In this document: positions 15,721 through 26,239 of the stretch, piece after piece
Numbering within the stretch: the stretch's first letter is position 1
Layout of the letters: each line of letters starts with the position of its first letter
NCBI RefSeq assembly: GCF_003855095.1
Contig: NZ_CP033972.1
Span: 4,278,001-4,342,000, forward strand
DNA length: 64,000 nucleotides
Source of the DNA: Gordonia insulae
Lineage (GTDB): Bacteria; Actinomycetota; Actinomycetes; Mycobacteriales; Mycobacteriaceae
Direction of reading: 5' to 3'
Notes under the pieces: generated by a model
Databases searched by the model: none
Told to the model about the DNA's origin: nothing
What the model saw: the letters and a program-made list of their open reading frames with translations, nothing else
Made by a program: the position numbers and the translations under genes

Positions 15721-16884
15721 GTGTCGACATCGTTGCGGCCCGGCCGGTCCGCCATCGTTCGCGGCCTCGTGGCAGGGGCCCTCGCGGCAACTCTGATCGC
15801 AGTATCCGCACTGGTCAGTGCGCCTGCGTCGGCAGGTTCACAGCAAACCGGACTGGCGACGGCGGTCTCCCAGATCGGTGGCGAATGGGGCGGCCTGACG
15901 GGCGTCTATCGCATCTCGTACCGAACCATAGACGCCCGTGGTGAGGACGTCGCGGCCTCCGGCATCGTGCGTCTGCCCAGCGGGCCCCGCCCGCCCGGCG
16001 GGTGGCGGATCGTCTCGTGGGCCCACGGCACATCGGGACTCGGTCCCGACTGCGGGCTGACCGGTTCCGCGGACCTGATCCGGGGGACCGCACCGGCGAT
16101 CGCCGCGCTGAACCGTGCGGGCTACGCGGTGGTCGCAACCGATTACATCGGGCTGGGTCCGGGTTCGACGACCCCGCACCCCTATCTGCAGACGTGGTCG
16201 GAGGCCACCGCCGTGGTCGACATCGTGCGCGCGGCGCGGTCGGTGTTCGCCGGGCTGTCCCGCACGTGGGCGGTCGGCGGATCGTCGCAGGGCGGGCACG
16301 CAGCGCTCGGGGCCGGGCACATCGCCGCGCAGTACGCGCCCGACCTCGATTTCCGCGGTACCGCGGCCCTCGCGCCGGCCTCGAACTTCGAGAGCATCAT
16401 CCCCCTCATGCGGCCGGGTATCCCGGCGCTGCCCAAGGGTATGTCCGGGCCGTTCGCCGCCATCCTGGCCGGCATGTCCGCCAACCAGGACGACGTCGAC
16501 GTCGAGGCGTACCTGTCACCACTCGGCAAGCGGGTGGTCGACGAGGTCTCGCGTTCCTGCGGGCCGCAGTGGGAGGGCATCCTCGCCGGCGCCCGACCCG
16601 ACAGCCTGCTGTCCAAACCGCTCGGCGACAATGCTTTCCGGTCCGCGCTGCGCGACTACATGAGTGTGCCGACCGCCGACTACGGGCGGCCCATCCTGGT
16701 CGTGCACGGGTTTCGCGACACCACCGTGCCGATCCCGCTCACCTACCGTCTGCTGGCCGGATTCCGTTCGGCAGGAACCGGTTACGAGTTCGAGACGATC
16801 AACGCGAACCACACCGATCTGCGAGCAAAGGGTGGCATGGACGACGCGGTGACGTTCTTCGAACGGGTCATGCCGGCGCAGTGA
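15721..16884 (+). CDS. Secreted lipase/esterase (LIP-type alpha/beta hydrolase)
   Basis: A 387-residue exported hydrolase. A signal peptide with a twin-basic start (LRPGRSAIVRGLVAGALAAT) ends near APASAG at about residue 39. The nucleophile elbow is GGSSQGGHA, and a late VHGFRDTTVPI supplies the catalytic Asp and NANHTDLRAKGG the catalytic His. The family includes secreted triacylglycerol lipases of mycobacteria and relatives. GTG 15721 lacks a Shine-Dalgarno sequence; TGATGT six bases upstream is a weak match to a leaderless -10. A second LIP-type lipase is at 39.4 kb. Confidence 0.82.
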   Translation: MSTSLRPGRSAIVRGLVAGALAATLIAVSALVSAPASAGSQQTGLATAVSQIGGEWGGLTGVYRISYRTIDARGEDVAASGIVRLPSGPRPPGGWRIVSWAHGTSGLGPDCGLTGSADLIRGTAPAIAALNRAGYAVVATDYIGLGPGSTTPHPYLQTWSEATAVVDIVRAARSVFAGLSRTWAVGGSSQGGHAALGAGHIAAQYAPDLDFRGTAALAPASNFESIIPLMRPGIPALPKGMSGPFAAILAGMSANQDDVDVEAYLSPLGKRVVDEVSRSCGPQWEGILAGARPDSLLSKPLGDNAFRSALRDYMSVPTADYGRPILVVHGFRDTTVPIPLTYRLLAGFRSAGTGYEFETINANHTDLRAKGGMDDAVTFFERVMPAQ

Positions 16885-16893
16885 GCGCCGCTC

Positions 16894-17274
16894 TCACGCG
16901 AGCGCTTTGGCCTTGAGCGCCGCGAACTCCTGCTCGGTGATGGTGCCGCTGTCCAGCAGGGACTTGGCATCGGCGATCTGGTCCGCGGAGGATTTGCCCG
17001 CGACCGATTTGATGTAGTCGTCGGTCTGTTGCTGCGCCTCCGATCGCGCCTCGGCCGCGCGACGGGACATGCCGTGGCCGCGTGCGATCAGGTAGATCAA
17101 TGCCGTTATCCAGGGCACGAAGATCAGGAACACGATCCACACCGCCTTCCACCATCCGGACAGCGCCCGGTCGCGGAACAGGTCGGAGATGACCCAGAAC
17201 AGGATCATCAGATAGGCCAGGAACGAGAAGATCACCAGGGTGTACCAGATGAAGTCCCAGAATGAATCCCACAT
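16894..17274 (-). CDS. PLDc_N/SHOCT-domain membrane protein
   Basis: A 126-residue protein with two membrane segments in the first 65 residues (WDFIWYTLVIFSFLAYLMIL and WWKAVWIVFLIFVPWITALI), the phospholipase-D-N-terminal-like small domain, followed by a short linker and a C-terminal SHOCT domain (ADQIADAKSLLDSGTITEQEF). GAGGAG lies seven bases before ATG 17274. In many actinobacteria this gene is next to a DUF6325 gene, but here DUF6325 is 6 kb away. Function is unknown; SHOCT is a short oligomerisation helix pair. Confidence 0.8.
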   Translation of the reverse strand: MWDSFWDFIWYTLVIFSFLAYLMILFWVISDLFRDRALSGWWKAVWIVFLIFVPWITALIYLIARGHGMSRRAAEARSEAQQQTDDYIKSVAGKSSADQIADAKSLLDSGTITEQEFAALKAKALA

Positions 17275-17455
17275 GTACGTCTCCTCGGGTGCTGCGGCAC
17301 CATCGGTCGGTGCGCATGTTCGGTGTCCGGTCACATCATGCGTGTGGCCGGGTGCGGCGCGGATCATCCGGATCGGGTGACTTGCGCCGCGACGCCGCGA
17401 CATTCATACCGTCCGGATGATGCTCCCGGCGAGGCCCGGTGACACTGTCATAGGC

Positions 17456-18910
17456 ATGGAGACCGGAGTCGTGACCGACGGTGACGGGACGCGTGCCGCG
17501 GCCCGATACCCCTATCGGACCCATGTCGATCGTCTGGAGACCGGGCGCGCGGCCCGCAACCGGGTGTCGCCGGCCGACCTCGGTGAATTACCCGACGGAC
17601 TGCTCGCCGGTACATCCGATCGCGATGCGACCGGATTGTTGCTGCAACAGGCCCACTCGCGTGTCGCCGACCTGGTGCCGATCCGCCACGGACGGATGGC
17701 ACGGACGCCGTTCACGTTCTACCGTGGCGCCGCGTTGGTGATGGCCGATGACCTGTCCCGGTCCCCGCACAGCGGGTTGACCGTCCAACTGTGTGGTGAC
17801 GCGCATCTGAGCAACTTCGGTTTCTTCGCGAGCCCGGAGCGACGACTGGTCTTCGACGTCAACGATTTCGACGAGACCTATCCGGGCCCCTTCGAGTGGG
17901 ACGTCAAACGCCTCGCGGCGAGTCTCGCGGTGGCCGCATTCGACAACGGATTCGACCGCAAGGAGGCGAAGAAGGTCGCCCGGGCGTGTGCCCGTGAGTA
18001 TCGGGAAACCATGGGGAACCAGGCCGGTCTGGGTACCTTGGCGAGCTGGTACACGCACGCCGAGCCGACCGACAAACTCGACGAGATGCGGCGCATCGTC
18101 GACGCCCCGACCTCCGACAGCATCCGCCGGCAGATCAAGAAGGCCTGGCGTCGCGACAGTCTGCAGGCGTTGTCCAAGCTGACCACGGTGGTCGACGGTG
18201 AACTCCAGTTCATCAGTACGCCACCGCTGATCGTGCCCGTCGAGGAACTCGCGGTGGACCGGGACGTCTCGGCGATCTACGGCGAACTGCTCGAGCGACT
18301 GCCGGCGTTCCGCGCCACGATGTCCCCGCACCACCGCGTGCTGCTCGACAAGTTCGAGTTCCTGCGTATGGCGCGCAAGGTGGTCGGTGTGGGCAGCGTC
18401 GGCACGCAGGCGTGGGTTCTGCTCTTCCGTGGCAAGGACAACGGCGACCCGTTGTTGTTGCAGGCGAAGGAGGCCCAGGAGTCGGTGCTGGCCCGCTACC
18501 TCGACGGTCCCGAGTACGCGGACCAGGGGGAGCGGGTGGTCAACGGGCAGCGACTCACCCAGGCGGTCAGCGACGTGTTCCTCGGATGGAACTCCGGGCC
18601 CGGTTTCGACGGGATCAGGCGCGACTTCTACCTCCGGCAGTTGCGCGACGGCAAGGGGTCGGTGCTGATCGAGGCGCTCGATGCGGCCGCGTTGTCCGCG
18701 TACGGCCGCGTGTGCGGACGCGTGCTGGCCTACGGCCACGCCCGGTCCGGCGACGCCGTGTCGATCAGCGAGTATCTCGGGACGGCCGACGAGTTCGACC
18801 GCGCCATGGGACGATTCGCGGTGTCGTATGCCGAACGCAACCTCGCCGACCACACCGAGTTCGTCGCGGCGATCGACCGCGGCGCGGTCGCCGCGGTCGA
18901 CGACTATTAG
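17456..18910 (+). CDS. DUF2252-family protein, paralogue 1 (kinase-like fold)
   Basis: A 484-residue cytosolic protein. CGDAHLSNFG near residue 115 and VFDVNDFDETYPGPFEWDVK shortly after resemble the catalytic loop and metal-binding motif of aminoglycoside-phosphotransferase-like kinases, so a phosphotransferase activity is plausible though unproven for DUF2252. VGVGSVGTQAWVLL and the closing LRDGKGSVLIEAL are family marks. ATG 17456 is chosen; an in-frame ATG 13 codons upstream is less likely because the conserved part starts well after both. A clear paralogue is at 50475-51818. It may be co-transcribed with the membrane protein 61 bases downstream. Confidence 0.8.
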   Translation: METGVVTDGDGTRAAARYPYRTHVDRLETGRAARNRVSPADLGELPDGLLAGTSDRDATGLLLQQAHSRVADLVPIRHGRMARTPFTFYRGAALVMADDLSRSPHSGLTVQLCGDAHLSNFGFFASPERRLVFDVNDFDETYPGPFEWDVKRLAASLAVAAFDNGFDRKEAKKVARACAREYRETMGNQAGLGTLASWYTHAEPTDKLDEMRRIVDAPTSDSIRRQIKKAWRRDSLQALSKLTTVVDGELQFISTPPLIVPVEELAVDRDVSAIYGELLERLPAFRATMSPHHRVLLDKFEFLRMARKVVGVGSVGTQAWVLLFRGKDNGDPLLLQAKEAQESVLARYLDGPEYADQGERVVNGQRLTQAVSDVFLGWNSGPGFDGIRRDFYLRQLRDGKGSVLIEALDAAALSAYGRVCGRVLAYGHARSGDAVSISEYLGTADEFDRAMGRFAVSYAERNLADHTEFVAAIDRGAVAAVDDY

Positions 18911-18971
18911 GTAGCCGACTACCAGGTAGCCACCCGCCAGCCGACCGACCCACCTACCGCCAGGAGCATCC

Positions 18972-20396
18972 GTGACGGAACCGATTCCGGAGACCGCCCG
19001 TCCACTCGACGCGGACGAACGTGCCGAACTCGAGCGCCTGCGTGCGCAGGTCGCCGAGCAGGCGTCGACCCGTGCCGAGCGGTCGGGAAATCGTATGCTG
19101 TGGCGCCGGATCGGCGCGGGAGTGCTCGTTCTCCTCGTCGCGCTGCTGACGCTGGCGTCGGTGACCACGAGATATGTGCGCAGTGAGATCCTCGACTCCG
19201 ACCACTATCTCGCCACCGTGACGCCGTTGGCGTCCGATCCGGCGGTGCAGCGCGAGGTCTCGGACACGGTGGCCGAACAGATCGATGCCCAGGTCGACAT
19301 CCAGGGGATCACCGCGTCGGCGTTGCAACAACTCGTCGACCTCACGCCTGCCGAACGTCCCCGCCTGGACCAGGCCGTCGTCGGGTTGGCGCCGGTCATC
19401 GCCGCGCAAGCACAGTCCCTGATCCATCAGACCGTCACCGAGTTCGTGCAATCGGATGCGTTCAAGGATCTGTGGGTGACCGCGAATCGTGGCGCGCACC
19501 AGGCGATGGTCGCGGCGGTCACCGGTGATACCCAGCGCGGTGCAGTGCAGGTCGACACGAACAGCGGCACGGTCAGCATCCAGTTGGGCCCCGTCATCGC
19601 ACAGGTCAAACAGCGGCTCGTCGACCGCGGGCTGAGTTTTGCCGACAACATCCCGCAGGTGAACAAGGAGTTTGTCGTCTTCGAGTCGGCCGATCTGGCC
19701 AAGGCGCAGCGCGCGGTGAACGCGCTGGACAAGATCGCGAGCATCCTGCCGTGGCTCGCCATCGCCGCCGCGCTCGGGGCCATCGGGATCATCGGACGGG
19801 GCCGGCGTCTGCGGATGCTGTCGATCGTCGGTGTCGCGATCGTGCTGAGCATGCTGCTGCTGGCCATCGCCATCCTCATCGGCCGCGCCGTCTATCTGAA
19901 TCAGCTGCCTCCCGACGTGCTGGCACCCGATGCGGCGCAGGCGATCTTCGACACCATCATCGGCCCGCTGCGATTCGCGTTGCGTGCGGTCGCCGTCCTC
20001 GGGCTGGTGATCGCACTGGTCGCCTTCTTCGCCGGCGGGTCGAGATCCGCGACGGCCGTGCGTCGCGGATTCGGGCGAGGTGTCGGGGCCCTCGATGCCC
20101 GTCGCTCGCAGCGCCTGCCGAACGCGTTCGAGCGGGTGCTGTGGCAGGCACGGATACCGGCTCGGATCGCGGTCGTCGCGGTCGCCGCCATCGTGCTGAT
20201 GTTCTGGCCCTACCCGACCGGTCTCGTCGTCATCTGGATCGTCGTCCTGTGCTGCCTGGTGCTGGTCGCGATGGAGATCGCGATGCGACCGGCCAGGCGT
20301 GAACCCGGGTCCCCGGACGAGGCGCCCGACGAACCGGCAGCGGAACACGCTGCCGTGCCGTCCGGCGACTCGGGAGAGCAGCACACGCCCGCCTGA
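18972..20396 (+). CDS. Large membrane protein with extracytoplasmic domain
   Basis: A 474-residue protein of unknown function. Residues 10-40 are charged and could form a coiled coil. One membrane helix (about 47-66) is followed by a roughly 190-residue soluble region, then five helices (about 256-275, 283-304, 334-354, 396-412, 416-434) and an acidic tail. AGGAG precedes GTG 18972 at good spacing. Similar proteins with this one-plus-five helix layout occur in mycobacteria and Gordonia as hypothetical integral membrane proteins. It follows the DUF2252 gene on the same strand by 61 bases, so an operon is possible. Confidence 0.72.
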   Translation: MTEPIPETARPLDADERAELERLRAQVAEQASTRAERSGNRMLWRRIGAGVLVLLVALLTLASVTTRYVRSEILDSDHYLATVTPLASDPAVQREVSDTVAEQIDAQVDIQGITASALQQLVDLTPAERPRLDQAVVGLAPVIAAQAQSLIHQTVTEFVQSDAFKDLWVTANRGAHQAMVAAVTGDTQRGAVQVDTNSGTVSIQLGPVIAQVKQRLVDRGLSFADNIPQVNKEFVVFESADLAKAQRAVNALDKIASILPWLAIAAALGAIGIIGRGRRLRMLSIVGVAIVLSMLLLAIAILIGRAVYLNQLPPDVLAPDAAQAIFDTIIGPLRFALRAVAVLGLVIALVAFFAGGSRSATAVRRGFGRGVGALDARRSQRLPNAFERVLWQARIPARIAVVAVAAIVLMFWPYPTGLVVIWIVVLCCLVLVAMEIAMRPARREPGSPDEAPDEPAAEHAAVPSGDSGEQHTPA

Positions 20397-20752
20397 GTGC
20401 GGGTGCCGTCCGCTCTCAGCCGCCGGAGCGCCCCGCAGAGCCGTCGTCGCGGCGCTCACGTCGCCGCGCGATCCCCCGGGTGATGACCTCGTCGGATTCG
20501 GGGTGTGCGCTGCTGCGGACGACGGGGTGTCCGATGACAGCCCGTCGGTGCACGCGTCCGCCGCGATGGGGCATCTGCCGACCTCCTGTCGTTCGGTCGA
20601 CGTGCTACGTCGCACGTCGGATCCTGGGGTTCTGCTGATCGTGCCCGACGGCGAGTCGTCTGTCGTCATACCCGCCGGATGAACGACATGCGGATGCCGC
20701 CGGATCGCCTACTATTCTCGCAGGTGCCCCGAACCCGCTTCGGGGTGTAGAG
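20397..20752 (+). other. Intergenic region with LAL promoter and leader hairpin
   Basis: This 356-base stretch contains no frame I would call a gene. Near its right end TACTAT (20710-20715) is a good -10 element. CCCCGAA (20727-20733) and TTCGGGG (20739-20745) form a seven-pair stem around CCCGC just before ATG 20753, which would place a hairpin in the 5' leader of the LuxR/LAL gene. No ribosome-binding site is evident next to that start. The first 300 bases show nothing recognisable. Confidence 0.4.
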
Positions 20753-23425
20753 ATGGGTTCAGCAGTGAGCGCGTCGGTCGGCCACCTTTCGCCGGGTTCC
20801 CGCCTGCGCATTTCCCGCCCCGATGTTCCTCCCGGCTATGTGCGCCTCCAACGCGTCGACGACGCGCTCGCGAGCTGCCGTCCCGGCGACGTCACCGTGC
20901 TGACCGCAGGTCCCGGGTACGGAAAAACACTGGCAGTCGCCGCCTGGACCCGATTCGGTCGACTCGGCGGTCCCGTCGCCTGGCTCGCGGCCGAGGAGGC
21001 GAGCGGCCTCCGGTCGTTCTGGGCGGACATGCTGGGTGCGCTGGCGGTCGCCGACGCGATCCCGCCGAACAGCGCGTTGCGGGAGATCGTTCCCGGCGCC
21101 GGCTTCGATTACCCCGAGGTCGAACTCATCATCGCGGGATTCGCGGATTCGCCCTCCCCGATCACGATGGTCGTCGACGATCTGCACCTGGTCTCCGACC
21201 GCGCGGTTCTCGACTCCATCCGCCACCTGATCGAACATCAACCCGCTCAGCTGCGGTTGATCCTGATCACCCGGACCGCGGCCGATCTGCGGCTGGAGAA
21301 GCTGAGACTGGACGGGCGGCTGACCGAGATCACCGCCGATCAGCTGGTGTTGACCCGCGACGAGACGAACGAGCTCTGCACCAGGGCCGGGGCCACTGTC
21401 ACCGACGGTGAACTCGACGGCCTCCTCGAGCGAACCCAGGGGTGGCCTGCCGGAGTCCGTCTGGCCCTGCTGAGTGCGCGCGATGGTGACGTCCATCGCG
21501 GTCTGCACCGGTTCGGTGGCCGCAACGAACATGTCGCGGCCTACCTCCTGGAGGAGGTGCTGGAGAATCTGGCGCCGACCGACCGAAAGTTCCTGCTGTC
21601 CACCAGCATCGTCGATCTGGTGACGCCGGGACTCGCCCGCGCGCTGACGGGCCGCTCGGACAGCCGGCAGGTACTGGACGACCTCGTGGTGAACAACGCA
21701 CTGACGGTGCGGCTGTCCGACCGGCCCGACTGGTACGCCTTCCACCCCTTGCTGCGCGAACTGCTGGTCGATCGGCTCAGTGCCGAGAGCCCGGATGCGC
21801 CAAGCGATCTCCACTGTCGGGCGGCGGCATGGTTCGCCGATACCGGCGATCCCATCTCCGCACTGCGGCATTACGGCTGTGCGGGTGAGTGGACGAAGGT
21901 CGTCGAACTGCTCACCACGGTCGCTCTTCCGCTGGTGCTGTCGACACAGGCCCCGGCCCTGGCCACCGCCCTGGCGCCGACCGATGCGCAGACGGCGCGC
22001 AGGCCGACCGCCGACACCATGCTCGCCTCCGCCATCGTCGCGTTCCACAACAGCGACTACGACGGCATGTTCCGCAACGCAGGCGATGCCGAACGGGTGC
22101 TCGGAGCGGGCTCGTCACCCCCACCGCTCGCCACTCGGATCGTGCTCGTCTTGACGAAGATGGTCCGGGCGCGACAGCGGGATCTCGCCGGCCTCGTCGA
22201 GTGGTGTGACGAGATCATCGCACTCGCTGCCGAGGCATCCCGGACGGAGATCCCGGCGGCGGTGGCGTACACACTGATCGCGCGGAACAACCGTGCGATC
22301 GGACTCTTCCATCGTGGTGAGATCTCCTCGGCAGCAATAGAACTGGACTCCAGTCGCCAGAGTGCGGAGAGTCTCGGCCTGCCGCTGATGGCCATGGCGG
22401 CCGGCACGTACCTGGCGCTCGTCGACCTCACCGAGGGCGCGCTCCCCGACGTCCGGCGGCGTACCGCAGCCATCGCCGAGCTCGCCGAACGCCGCGGCTG
22501 GGCTCGTCAGCCGCAGGCGATGGCGCTCTACGCCGCCGCGGCACTCATGCATGTCGAGTGCCACGAACTCGAGGCGGCCGAGCGCGCGATCGCCGCCGGC
22601 CGCAAGGCAGTCGAGCTGGGCTCCGACACCGGGGCGTGGCTGATCGTCGAGATCGCGGCCGTCGGAGTCGCTGTCGTGCGTGGAGATGTGTTCGCCGCGC
22701 GTGCCGCCCGCAGCCGGCTCGAAGCAGCGCGTCAGGTGAGTGGACCGCTTCCGGCACTGCTGGACACCTGGTATCGCGTCGCCTGTACCGAGGTGCGCAT
22801 CCTGGGCGGTGACGCCGACGACGTCATCGCCGAGTCGGGTGAGGACGATGTCGGCGACACCTACTCGCTCGCACTGATGCGGGTCAGCCTGGCGAAGGCG
22901 TACCTCGCCGCCGGCCGGCCGGCCGATGCGATCGACGTGCTGGGACGCGCGAGTACGTTCGCGCCCTATCGATTGCAGGCCGTCGAGGCGGCGATCCTGT
23001 CGGCGGTCGCGGCGGCCAGGTTGCACCGCGAGTCGGTAGCCCTCGAACGTCTGCACGACGCGGTGCGGCTGGCGGCCCCGATCGGGCACATCCGGCCGTT
23101 CGTCACCGCCGGACCGTCGGTCAGCGGGTTGCTCGTCCGCCATCAGCAGGTGTCGGAGGAGCACCGGGCGTTCGTCCAGCAGGTGTTCGAGGCCTGCGGC
23201 GGCCCGCCCGCCGCGGAGGACTGGGCACCGGTGGACCCGCTCACGGATCGTGAGCTGGTGGTCCTGCGCTACCTACCGACGATGTACAAGGCGTCGGAGA
23301 TCGCCGCCGACCTGTTCGTGTCGGTCAACACGATCAAGACCCATCAGCAGTCGATCTATCGGAAGCTCGGCGTATCCACGCGCCGCGATGCGGTGGACCG
23401 GGCACGCGAACACAATTTGATCTGA
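20753..23425 (+). CDS. LuxR-family LAL (MalT-like) ATP-dependent regulator
   Basis: An 890-residue large ATP-binding LuxR regulator. Walker A GPGYGKT is at residues 53-59 and ITMVVDDLHLVSD is the Walker B region. A long helical TPR-like middle region follows, and the C-terminal 65 residues are a LuxR/GerE helix-turn-helix (LTDRELVVLRYLPTMYKASEIA, then SVNTIKTHQQSIYRKLGV). Proteins of this size act as signal-integrating STAND activators. The start is ATG 20753, with GTG 20765 also possible. No adjacent operon on the same strand points to its target; the next gene (DUF6325) is convergent. Confidence 0.88.
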   Translation: MGSAVSASVGHLSPGSRLRISRPDVPPGYVRLQRVDDALASCRPGDVTVLTAGPGYGKTLAVAAWTRFGRLGGPVAWLAAEEASGLRSFWADMLGALAVADAIPPNSALREIVPGAGFDYPEVELIIAGFADSPSPITMVVDDLHLVSDRAVLDSIRHLIEHQPAQLRLILITRTAADLRLEKLRLDGRLTEITADQLVLTRDETNELCTRAGATVTDGELDGLLERTQGWPAGVRLALLSARDGDVHRGLHRFGGRNEHVAAYLLEEVLENLAPTDRKFLLSTSIVDLVTPGLARALTGRSDSRQVLDDLVVNNALTVRLSDRPDWYAFHPLLRELLVDRLSAESPDAPSDLHCRAAAWFADTGDPISALRHYGCAGEWTKVVELLTTVALPLVLSTQAPALATALAPTDAQTARRPTADTMLASAIVAFHNSDYDGMFRNAGDAERVLGAGSSPPPLATRIVLVLTKMVRARQRDLAGLVEWCDEIIALAAEASRTEIPAAVAYTLIARNNRAIGLFHRGEISSAAIELDSSRQSAESLGLPLMAMAAGTYLALVDLTEGALPDVRRRTAAIAELAERRGWARQPQAMALYAAAALMHVECHELEAAERAIAAGRKAVELGSDTGAWLIVEIAAVGVAVVRGDVFAARAARSRLEAARQVSGPLPALLDTWYRVACTEVRILGGDADDVIAESGEDDVGDTYSLALMRVSLAKAYLAAGRPADAIDVLGRASTFAPYRLQAVEAAILSAVAAARLHRESVALERLHDAVRLAAPIGHIRPFVTAGPSVSGLLVRHQQVSEEHRAFVQQVFEACGGPPAAEDWAPVDPLTDRELVVLRYLPTMYKASEIAADLFVSVNTIKTHQQSIYRKLGVSTRRDAVDRAREHNLI

Positions 23426-23457
23426 GGTGGCGGATCGCCGGCAGTGACGTCGATCGA

Positions 23458-23889
23458 TCAGTGGTCGTCGGCCTCGAGGGTCGCCACGATGGCCTGCGTC
23501 GGGATGCGACCCTGCGCCACCAGGCGCGCCCCCGATGATGCGGCCGCGCAGGCAAATCGTCGGGCGCACAGGTATTCCCAGATGATCACCACCGCCGACC
23601 GGCCGGGCGCGACGGCTGCTGCCACATTCTCGATGTCCTCGAGGGCCAGGATCTCGGCCACCGAACCGCGGAGCGCGTCGAGTCCCGGATCGCCGATCTC
23701 CTCGAGCTCTGTCACGGCAACCGCCCCCGAATCGTCCCGGCGGACGATGAGCAGATCGAGGACACGCACGGTGCCGCCGTCCACCAGTCCGGTGAGCTCG
23801 GCGCACATGACATCGGTGAGAGACGTTGTGCCGTCCGGCAGCTCGACGACGAGGTAGTCGATGGGACCAGGTTCGGTCGCGTCGGCCAT
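23458..23889 (-). CDS. DUF6325-family protein
   Basis: A 143-residue protein starting MADATEPGPIDYLVVELPDG. The pattern of an N-terminal ferredoxin-like half (VRVLDLLIVRRDDSG, TELEEIGD) and a C-terminal half with VVIIWEYLCARRFACAAASSGARLV matches DUF6325, which usually lies beside a SHOCT membrane protein gene. GAGGAGG a few bases before ATG 23889 decides this start over ATG 23919. Function is unknown. It is convergent with the LAL regulator gene. Confidence 0.75.
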   Translation of the reverse strand: MADATEPGPIDYLVVELPDGTTSLTDVMCAELTGLVDGGTVRVLDLLIVRRDDSGAVAVTELEEIGDPGLDALRGSVAEILALEDIENVAAAVAPGRSAVVIIWEYLCARRFACAAASSGARLVAQGRIPTQAIVATLEADDH

Positions 23890-24204
23890 CCCGACCTCCT
23901 CGCCGGTGAAGTGATCCATCGTCGTCGCCTTCCACTGTCGTGTGACAGCGCGACGATGTCCTCATCCGGAAAGGGTGATTGCGTTGTCGACGTGTGGGCG
24001 TGCCCTTACCCGAGACAGGGGAATGGGCCGGGACCAGGCCGCGAGGATCACCCGCAGAACTCTGGTACCCGGCCCACACCTGAACACGGTGCATCGGGGG
24101 TCACCCGACCATCGTGGGTCTACCGGCGCGGCCGCCTGTGACGGGCTGTTCGCGCCGAGTGGTTTTGGCGCACTGAATAGTGGTGGTGCGCAGGAAGGTT
24201 GGTG
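23890..24204. other. Intergenic region between leuA and the DUF6325 gene
   Basis: A 315-base stretch without a convincing gene. GCGCAC at 24168-24173 and GTGCGC at 24186-24191 form a six-pair inverted repeat just beyond the leuA stop, but no U-run follows on the leuA transcript, so a terminator call is weak. No other conserved element was recognised. Confidence 0.3.
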
Positions 24205-26064
<1,860 letters not shown>

Positions 26065-26112
26065 TCATTCTCCGGGGTCGAAAGATGTCGATGGAAGAAG
26101 ATGACCGGCGCG

Positions 26113-26159
26113 TGAAAAGGCCCCGCGACGGAGAGCCGGTCGATCAGACCCCGCCGCGG
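26113..26159 (-). terminator. Attenuator terminator upstream of leuA
   Basis: On the leuA strand CCGCGGCGG (26159-26151) pairs with CCGTCGCGG (26131-26123) in a nine-pair stem with one G-U, around a 19-base loop. It is followed by GGCC and TTTT (26118-26115). It overlaps the end of the Leu-rich leader peptide, so ribosome stalling could prevent the stem from forming. This is the expected layout of amino-acid attenuation. Confidence 0.65.
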
Positions 26160-26209
26160 CAACCGAGAAGGAGCGCACGCTGCATGCCCTGGACTGTACC
26201 CCCGCGCAT
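26144..26209 (-). CDS. leuL: Leucine leader peptide (LeuL)
   Basis: A short frame that begins at ATG 26209 or ATG 26185 (same frame) and ends at TGA 26146-26144. From the second start it reads MQRALLLGCRGGV, with three consecutive Leu codons (CTC CTT CTC at 26173-26165) just before the terminator stem. When Leu-tRNA is scarce, a ribosome stalled there would block formation of the stem at 26113-26159. From the first start the peptide has 21 residues. Leader-peptide control of leuA has been proposed for actinobacteria; this copy is identified here only by sequence logic. Confidence 0.65.
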   Translation of the reverse strand: MRGGTVQGMQRALLLGCRGGV

Positions 26210-26239
26210 ATCGGGGATCAAATGCCTCTCGGCTGCTGC

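Noticed and set aside
17588-20669. Two long minus-strand frames (17588-19168 and 18954-20669)
   Set aside because: They are antisense to the DUF2252 and membrane protein genes, full of Arg/Gly/Asp runs, without recognisable domains.
20299-20682. 127-codon plus-strand frame in the gap before the LAL gene
   Set aside because: It overlaps the end of the membrane protein gene, has a poor start and no recognisable composition or domain.
24168-24191. Inverted repeat after leuA considered as its terminator
   Set aside because: The stem has six pairs and is followed by A-rich, not U-rich, sequence on the leuA transcript.
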